Source: Sanguinoderma infundibulare
Lineage: Eukaryota; Basidiomycota; Agaricomycetes; Polyporales; Polyporaceae
Length of the DNA stretch: 64,000 nucleotides
Reading direction: 5' to 3'
NCBI GenBank assembly: GCA_032821775.1
Contig: JAVLRN010000008.1
Location: forward strand, 1,426,001 to 1,490,000
Shown: positions 58,525 through 64,000 of the stretch, piece after piece
Position numbering within the stretch: position 1 is the stretch's first letter
Layout: the number at the start of each line of letters is the position of its first letter
The notes under the pieces: generated by a model
Told to the model about the DNA's origin: nothing
The model's input: only the letters and a program-made list of their open reading frames with translations
The model's database searches: none
Position numbers and translations under genes: made by a program

Positions 58525-59520
58525 CGTAAGTATAGCACTGGCAGTTTTGAGTCAGGACAGTGCTGTTCAGGTGAATTCCTCTCCAGCGCAGTGCTCCAAG
58601 CCCCTTCCAACCGCGCGGGAGGTGTTTCAGAACGCGCTCGCAATCACCTCGAGCGTGATAGATGACGCAAGATCCGGGAGGAGGGACAGGCCCGCCTGGC
58701 AGGAGCCTGAGGGAATCGAACGTGATGGGAAAGCGCTTACAAATAGATCCAAACAGTCGCTTTCCCAGGAAGCCGTGACACACGTGTCACGACCGCACAG
58801 TTGAGACGCCTGCCTATGGAACTTCAGCTTCAAAACCATGAGGTTCTCGATGTATGGCGACCTTTTTGACACGGCGGTACTCCAAGATCTTTTCTTGAGC
58901 TCAATTTGTGCACTTTTACCTTCCTAACAGCCGCTAGGCCTACCATGTTCTTTGCCCTCCTCGGCACGTGTGGCACATCAGTACTTCCGGAAATTGCTTA
59001 ACCGTGCTTAACGGGGCCATTAAGCACCGTTAAGCACGTTAAGCAGCCGTTAAGCACGATAAGCCGATAAGCCGTAAGCAGGTCTCGAAGCGCCCGTAAG
59101 TGCCGCCACTGACGACCTCCCTTCTACCAGCACCGCTCCCCCGCACTCTCACTGGCATACGGCGGGGGACAAAGAGATGTCTCCTCGACACGTTAGAGGT
59201 AGAAGTTTGCCCAGGATATCCACCAAGATCCGGGGGGGAGGATGGCCATTTTCCGTTAAGCCGTTAAGCCGTTAAGCAAAATCCGACTTTACTGATGCAC
59301 GGACTCGGACTCGGAGTCTCGCGGCGGCTCTACGAGTAAGTAGTCTCGATACTCAGGTCCTTTCGCGATGCTTGCAATGTTGTCCAAGATATAGCTAGAA
59401 AGCCAGCTTATTTAGTCATGCTACTCGATGTGCGCTTCATCTGCCTCCCGTGTCTCGCCCGTAGTTCACTGCGAAGCTGAGGTTCATTCCTTGAGGGACG
59501 CCGCAGCGTACTCGTCCCAC
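58525..59520. repeat. Segmental duplication block shared with 28.6 kb and 63.5 kb
   Basis: 58525-58680 is the reverse complement of about 28575-28735. 58690-58960 and 59310-59520 match 63550-64000 in the same orientation (shared aatcgaacgtgatgggaaagcg, tttcccaggaagccgtgacac, ttctcgatgtatggcgacc, ctacgagtaag). The second match is interrupted here by a TIR element. No coding function recognised. Confidence 0.75.
58974..59299. mobile_element. MITE-like TIR element with ttaagc subterminal repeats
   Basis: Absent from the duplicate at 63.8 kb. The ends are inverted: catcagtacttccgg, aaattgcttaac on the left and, read inverted, catcagtaaagtcgg, attttgcttaac on the right. Dense copies of gttaagc/gcttaac lie near both ends (59000-59080; 59250-59276). 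No coding capacity. The pattern resembles non-autonomous hAT-like elements; superfamily uncertain. Confidence 0.65.
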
Positions 59521-60106
59521 ATCCTTTCAACCAAGTATGTAAATGTCGGAATTGTTCCATTGCTTATAATCAATGCTGAACTGAACTTGTGGTGCGCCGC
59601 TCCAGACCAGAGGGACACGCGCGATTTGTCGTACGGTATACAATGATACAATCCGAACAAAGCCGAACTTATGGCCGACAGTGTGACTGGATGTGAATGA
59701 GTATGGACGGGACGCGGACGGACTTGGTTTTGCATAAATACATCCCCAAGCCTGCCAGGGATCAAAACGAAATTCAAGGACGCTAGGCATAGGCAGAGGA
59801 GCAGAGGAGCAAAGCTTGAGACTGGCATACTAATCTCATGAAGCCGATGCTCCAAGGATGCGGTGTGCGAGCTTGACCTGCCATTCGTGCCCCCATTGTG
59901 TGATAGCAGCGACGACCATATAACTCGTTCCGTCTAGATCTTTCTGCAAGCAGAGCCGGGGCTAGTGGCGCGACTAATATCTCATCATAGAACATATTAT
60001 ACAAATCATTAAATCGCAGCTGCTATCTTCTATTCCTACACTCCGCATTCATCTTCGTGAGTAATGCCTAAGCTTGTACCACATCGGGGGTTCATGTGGT
60101 AGACAG
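59521..60106. other. No recognised gene
   Basis: 3' flank of precursor 3. A minus-strand frame at 59855-59484 shows a hydrophobic start but no recognisable domain. Confidence 0.35.
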
Positions 60107-61103
60107 CTACGGAGTTTGTTCCTGGCGTACTGATGAGCGACGGTCGGAATCGTACAGTTTCACATGCGTACCGATACAGCATCCGCATCATCGTAGACCC
60201 AGTTGAACGCTACAGCCCAGCCAGGCGCACGTTTATCAACCGTGCCAGCGACCGAGTCGTCATCGTAGACCCAGTTGAACCCTACAGCCCAGCCAGGCGC
60301 ACGTTTGGCAGCGGAATCGGCGACGGAGTCGTCATCGTACGTCCAGCTGAACGATCCACCGGCAGGCCAACCGGGCATACGTTCAGCGATGTCGCGCTTA
60401 TAACCTTGATGCCCCCACGACTGTGCAGCGTGGTCGTATTGCTGTGCATGCAACGACGGTTCACCACATATCATCAGTAATTGCATCACGGCGAGATATC
60501 CGTCATCGCGACTCACGTTTGCCTCGGAGATGTGGGTCATCGGGCCCTCTGCGCCCGTCGCGTCTCGGAATGCGGTCAGATGGCCGCAGCGGGAGCAGTA
60601 CACATCGTGTTCAGTTTTCTTCCCGATCCTGCGGTCACGGATCGCCTCGACGAACCACTCGCGCGTATGGACGCCGCGCTCGAGTGCCGTGTATACCCTA
60701 CCCGTTCGAGGTCAACTACAGCATGAACGTGAATACGGGCTGCATAGATGGACAAACCAATCTATGAATTCAGTCGCCTTGCCACAGCGTGGGCACACCT
60801 GCGGCGGGTGGGTCGTGTATGTCCCAGTGAAGCCGATCTCGCCAAAGTCGTGCCCGAGGAGCTCGGAGAGGCGGCGCTCCTCGTCCTCGTCTATGAACAG
60901 GAGGTACTTCGCATCCTCGGCCGGCGGGTCCTCGAGCTCGATGTACTTGTACTTCGTGGTACCAGTGGCGCGAGCCTCCGTCTATCGCAGATGCGTGAAT
61001 GGTTGAAACGCAGAAGTGAGTGCGACATACGCACCTTGTGAACGACAGAGAACGCGACCACGCTGATCACGATGAAGGATAAAAGGCGAAGCGGCGACTT
61101 CAT
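60107..61103 (-). CDS. Constant/variable secreted precursor 3: tandem Lys-Arg peptides
   Basis: Exons 61103-61035, 60981-60758, 60697-60517, 60441-60172 and 60121-60107 join to 252 residues. Constant part: MKSPLRLLSFIVISVVAF, YIELEDPPAEDAKYLLF, CPRCGKATEFIDW, GVHTREWFVEAIRD, YCSRCGHLTAF, HISEAN. Variable part: QYDHAAQSWGHQGYKR, DIAER, then MPGWPAGGSFSWTYDDDSVA..KR, APGWAVGFNWVYDDDSVA..KR and APGWAVAFNWVYDD. The last exon adds four residues. The repeats show as about 72 bp direct repeats in DNA (60180-60350). Kexin cleavage after KR would free peptides of about 22-24 residues. No damage seen, so this is the best candidate for an active member. If the last intron is not spliced, the frame ends five codons later at 60160. 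Confidence 0.72.
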
Positions 61104-61159
61104 AGAGAGCAAAAAGTGGACGACCAGGCGTTGCTTCCATCATGGGTTGCAACCACGGC

Positions 61160-61198
61160 TTATATGTGCTGAAGGTTCACTCCCACCATGCTGTCATG
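61160..61198 (-). promoter_or_regulatory. TATA box of precursor 3
   Basis: ATATAA at 61160-61165, 57 bases upstream of the ATG. A weakened form of the catg..catg block lies at 61182-61198. Confidence 0.5.
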
Positions 61199-61676
61199 TT
61201 CTACCCGCCCGATCGGTCGCCCACGCACCAGTGCGTTCTTCCGTGTTTCAGACGACAGGATGGTCACATACGGAGTACTGCCTGTTGATACATGGTATGA
61301 ACTTGTTGTCAGCCATGGCATTAAGCCGGGTGAGAAATTTTCAAAGTTGAGTACGAACCATAACTCAAACGACATGGTTCGCCTCATTGCAGCACATGAC
61401 TGGCAGATGCAAAACCATGATGTGGGCGAAACACCTTGGTACCGGAGCTGACGGTGTGTGTACAGCATCACATCGCATAAGAACATACTGTACAAAGCGA
61501 TCGCGCCTGTGGCACTCTGTTCCGATAAATCGCACACATCATCGAAAATTCAAGCCTCACAATCTGACGACCGCCACACATCTCCGCACGTATCTCCACG
61601 AGTGCCTATACCACGATGTTGGACCGCAAGTTCAGCCCACCGTAGTGAGCTCATCCGCGCGTTTCTATAATGCGTA
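61199..61676. other. No recognised gene
   Basis: Between precursors 3 and 4. A plus-strand frame (61188-61451) has no recognisable domain. Confidence 0.35.
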
Positions 61677-62680
61677 TCAGTAAACGGTCAAATATTCGCT
61701 ATATCCAGGGCGCACCACAACGTTATCCGGCGCATTATATCTCTTTATATTCCAGAGAGGGTGCCAACCGACCAGCTCACTATTCACGGCGTCCGAACCA
61801 TCGGTCGCATTATTGACATTCGCGAGCTCGTCCACGCGTTCCTAGCATGTTGCTGAGCGTTGCATACGAGTGTAGTACCCTTTGGAGTACACGCACAGAC
61901 AGAGCGTCCGGAGCCCCCGTGTCCACTCTTTGAAGCCATATAGGGTGCCAGTTCGCTTCTGCAGGCGGGCGTGCGTCGCGCTTCTGGACTTGGTACCCGA
62001 ACGACTTGGCGGCGCGGTCGTAGCCCTGTAACAACGGTCCATCATCGATCAGTCATTGCATGACTGGACGACAGTTCGCATGGTGACAACGCGGCTCACG
62101 CTGGCTTCGGATATGTCGAGCATCCGCCCCTCTGCGCCACTCTGGTCTTGGAAGATCATCAGATGGCCGCAGCGGGAGCAGTACACATCGTGCGCAGTTT
62201 TCTTCCCATCCTGCCCTCCCGCAGCGCTTCAACTAGCCACTCGCGAGTGTGGACGCCGCGCTCGAGCGCCGTGAATACCCTGTCCATTGGAAGCTATCCA
62301 TGAGAATAAAGGCATGAATGAGACATTGCAACAAAGGACAAACCAATCAATGAACTCGGTCTCCTTACCGCAACGCGGGCACACCTGCGGTGGGTGGGTA
62401 GTATGTGTCCCGACGATGTTGAGCTCGGGGAAGTTGTGTTCGAGGAGCTCCGAGAGGCAATGCTCCTCGTCTTTATCGATAATCAAGGCGTACTTGGGCC
62501 CATCTGGTGCTTCTTTGATCTCCATATACTTGGTGACGCTAGTGGCACGGGCCTCCGTCTAGTACAGAGGCGTGAATAGTTGTAGTAAGCAAGCGGGAGC
62601 GATATACACACCTTATGGATGGCAGAGAAGGCCACGACGCTGATCACGACGAAGGACAAGAGGCGAAACGGCGACTTCAT
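61677..62680 (-). pseudogene. Constant/variable precursor 4 (WHPxW cargo), one-base frameshift
   Basis: Exons 62680-62612, 62558-62344, 62279-62100, 62025-61897 and 61841-61677. Constant part: MKSPFRLLSFVVISVVAF, YALIIDKDEEHCL, CPRCGKETEFIDW, GVHTREWLVEALRE. Exon 3 is 180 nt where all three paralogs have 181: one base is missing in aggatgggaag near 62205. The second knuckle (YCSRCGHLMIF) is therefore out of frame. Variable part: GYDRAAKSFGYQVQKR, then NWHPIWLQRVDTGAPDALS; after a 55 bp intron (61842-61896) a 55-codon exon repeats the module as GWHPLWNIKRYNAPD. Apart from the single base everything is open, so this could be a very young pseudogene or a sequencing error. Confidence 0.65.
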
Positions 62681-62732
62681 CGTGAGCAAACAGTGGACGG
62701 TTTGCTTCCACTCCATGCATGATGATACCATC

Positions 62733-62774
62733 TTATATGCCCTCACGATATCACCGTGCATGGCCGGCCATGAT
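62733..62774 (-). promoter_or_regulatory. TATA box and shared upstream motif of precursor 4
   Basis: ATATAA at 62733-62738, 53 bases upstream of the ATG. The block ccgtgcatggccggccatg (62755-62773) contains a near-perfect palindrome and corresponds to the catg..catg block of precursors 1 and 2. Confidence 0.55.
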
Positions 62775-63539
62775 CCTTGAATGCTCTGATTGCGTGATGT
62801 ACGCGATAGGAATTCTTCATGCACCCACTGTGTCTAGGGTATGTCAAAAGACAGAACAGTCGCGAAGGCGCGCTACTTACTGAGCCGCAGGATGGACTTG
62901 CTGAAATCAATGCACCAACACGGGTGAACGAGAGAACCAAAGCAGTTGGGCATGTACCGAAACTCCACCAGCATGGACTGCGCCCGGATGGACACATGAC
63001 TGGCGGGTATAAGATAGTTAGCCAGATGATATGCCTTCGCAACAAAGAGAGCAGGCAAAATGGCTTTGTTGCCTAAGACGTAGAAATTCTCGCGTCCAGA
63101 AACCCATCTCATGACACAGCGCCGCCTCTCGCATCTTCGTCACCCGAGGAAAGGCATGTTCACGTGTCGAAATGCGTGACAAATGAATCAACGCACCACA
63201 GGGCAATCGAAACACCGAATTTGACGGACCGACGTCCAACAGCGCGCAGTAAACCGGATATTTGTGGATAATCTGTCATTTGCATTTGTGGTCTACTCGA
63301 ATTGATTCCACTGAGTAGTAGTTGATCAGGTGACGACTTGGGGCCTGAAAGGTATGTCGAATGGCTGGTGTGCTTCACTTGGACCGCTAGCGGGCTAGGG
63401 TCCGCACGGGAGCGGAAGCCGAGTACGAGTGCATACAGCCGGCCAGGGGATCCGGAACAGGAGAAGGCGTGTAAGTAGATTTGTTACCAGCGGTGACTCG
63501 GAGCGACGCTGTTGTGGTGGGAGTCAAGAACCAGTTCAA
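62775..63539. other. No recognised gene
   Basis: Short frames only; nothing recognised. Confidence 0.35.
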
Positions 63540-64000
63540 CCCGCCGGGAGCCTGAGAGAATCGAACGTGATGGGAAAGCGCTTTGCAAATAGATCCAAAC
63601 AGTCACTTTCCCAGGAAGCCGTGACACATGCGTCACCACCGCACAGTTGAGACGCCTGCCTCTGGAACTTGAGCTTGAACTATGAGGTTCTCGATGTATG
63701 GCGACCTTTTTGACACGGTACTCCAAGATCTTTTCTTGCGCTACGATTGGTACACTGTGGCATTACTAACAGCCACTAGGCCTACCATGATCTTTGCCCT
63801 CCTCGGCACCGTGATGTGCGGCACAGTCGGAGTCTCGCGGCTCTACGAGTAAGCAGTCTCGATACTCAGGTCCTTTCGCGACGCTTGCAAGGTTGTCCAA
63901 GATACAGCTGGAAAGCCAGCTACTCAATGTGCGCTTCATCTGCCTGACGTATCTCGCCTGTGTTTCACCACCAAGCTGAGGTTAATTCCTTGAGGGACGC
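63540..64000. repeat. Second copy of the 58.7-59.5 kb block
   Basis: Same orientation as 58690-59520 but without the TIR element, so it shows the empty site. Continues to the end of the window. No gene recognised. Confidence 0.75.

Noticed and set aside
60180..60350. Regular ~72 bp direct repeats that could be taken for a CRISPR-like or satellite array
   Set aside because: Only three units, in frame with the precursor gene, and the spacers are coding. It is a peptide repeat; the genome is eukaryotic.

Overview
The window is fungal genomic DNA, most likely from an agaricomycete of the polypore type. Genes are cut by many 50-95 bp GT..AG introns. They belong to families typical of wood-decay basidiomycetes: an uncharacterised seven-helix membrane family, single-pass surface glycoproteins with a jelly-roll-like ectodomain, a CYP monooxygenase and a polyporopepsin-like protease. 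Much of the right half is nested LTR retrotransposons. It is an accessory, fast-evolving region with few conserved housekeeping genes.

Layout, left third (1-26.9 kb). 0.1-0.6 kb: four alternating copies of one inverted repeat. 0.76-5.04 kb: a frameshifted seven-helix gene (-), the C-terminal part of an aspartic protease (-) and an intact seven-helix gene (+). 5.6-6.45 kb: a tandem triplication. 7.4-13.35 kb: three tandem (-) surface glycoprotein genes; the middle one is broken. 14.98-17.29 kb: a nine-exon cytochrome P450 (+). 18.9-26.9 kb: a 2.1 kb unit with an intact seven-helix gene, present twice in direct orientation, with a fourth glycoprotein gene (+) between the copies.

The most unusual content is a four-member family (26.9-28.2, 56.3-57.0 plus 42.7-43.1, 60.1-61.1 and 61.7-62.7 kb). 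All share a 23-residue hydrophobic start, a domain with two CxxCG knuckles and the same intron positions. Their C-terminal exons differ completely between members. Two carry tandem 24-residue peptides separated by Lys-Arg (core like APGWASGFGWTYDDDSVA), one carries duplicated Cys-rich modules and one carries two WHPxW modules. They look like secreted, kexin-processed peptide precursors with a constant carrier and a hypervariable cargo. I recognise no described family.

Right half: a gypsy element (29.4 kb on) with one long gag-pol frame interrupted by 12 stops (11 TGA, 1 TAG) and no frameshift is split by a 1.43 kb solo LTR, a copia element and a TIR element. A 1.02 kb TG..CA element (called X here) had inserted both in the copia element and in one peptide-precursor gene. 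Recombination between these two inverted X copies flipped the 12.6 kb between them (about 42.7-55.3 kb). The flip separated the halves of the copia element, the gypsy element, a membrane-protein gene and the precursor gene. Four target-site duplications match only across the inversion, and the split frames rejoin exactly. The inverted segment also holds a truncated bleomycin hydrolase, a small secreted protein gene and two TIR elements carrying tRNA-like segments.

Splice sites were read by eye from GT/AG signals, frame and comparison between paralogs inside the window. No database search or expression data were available.
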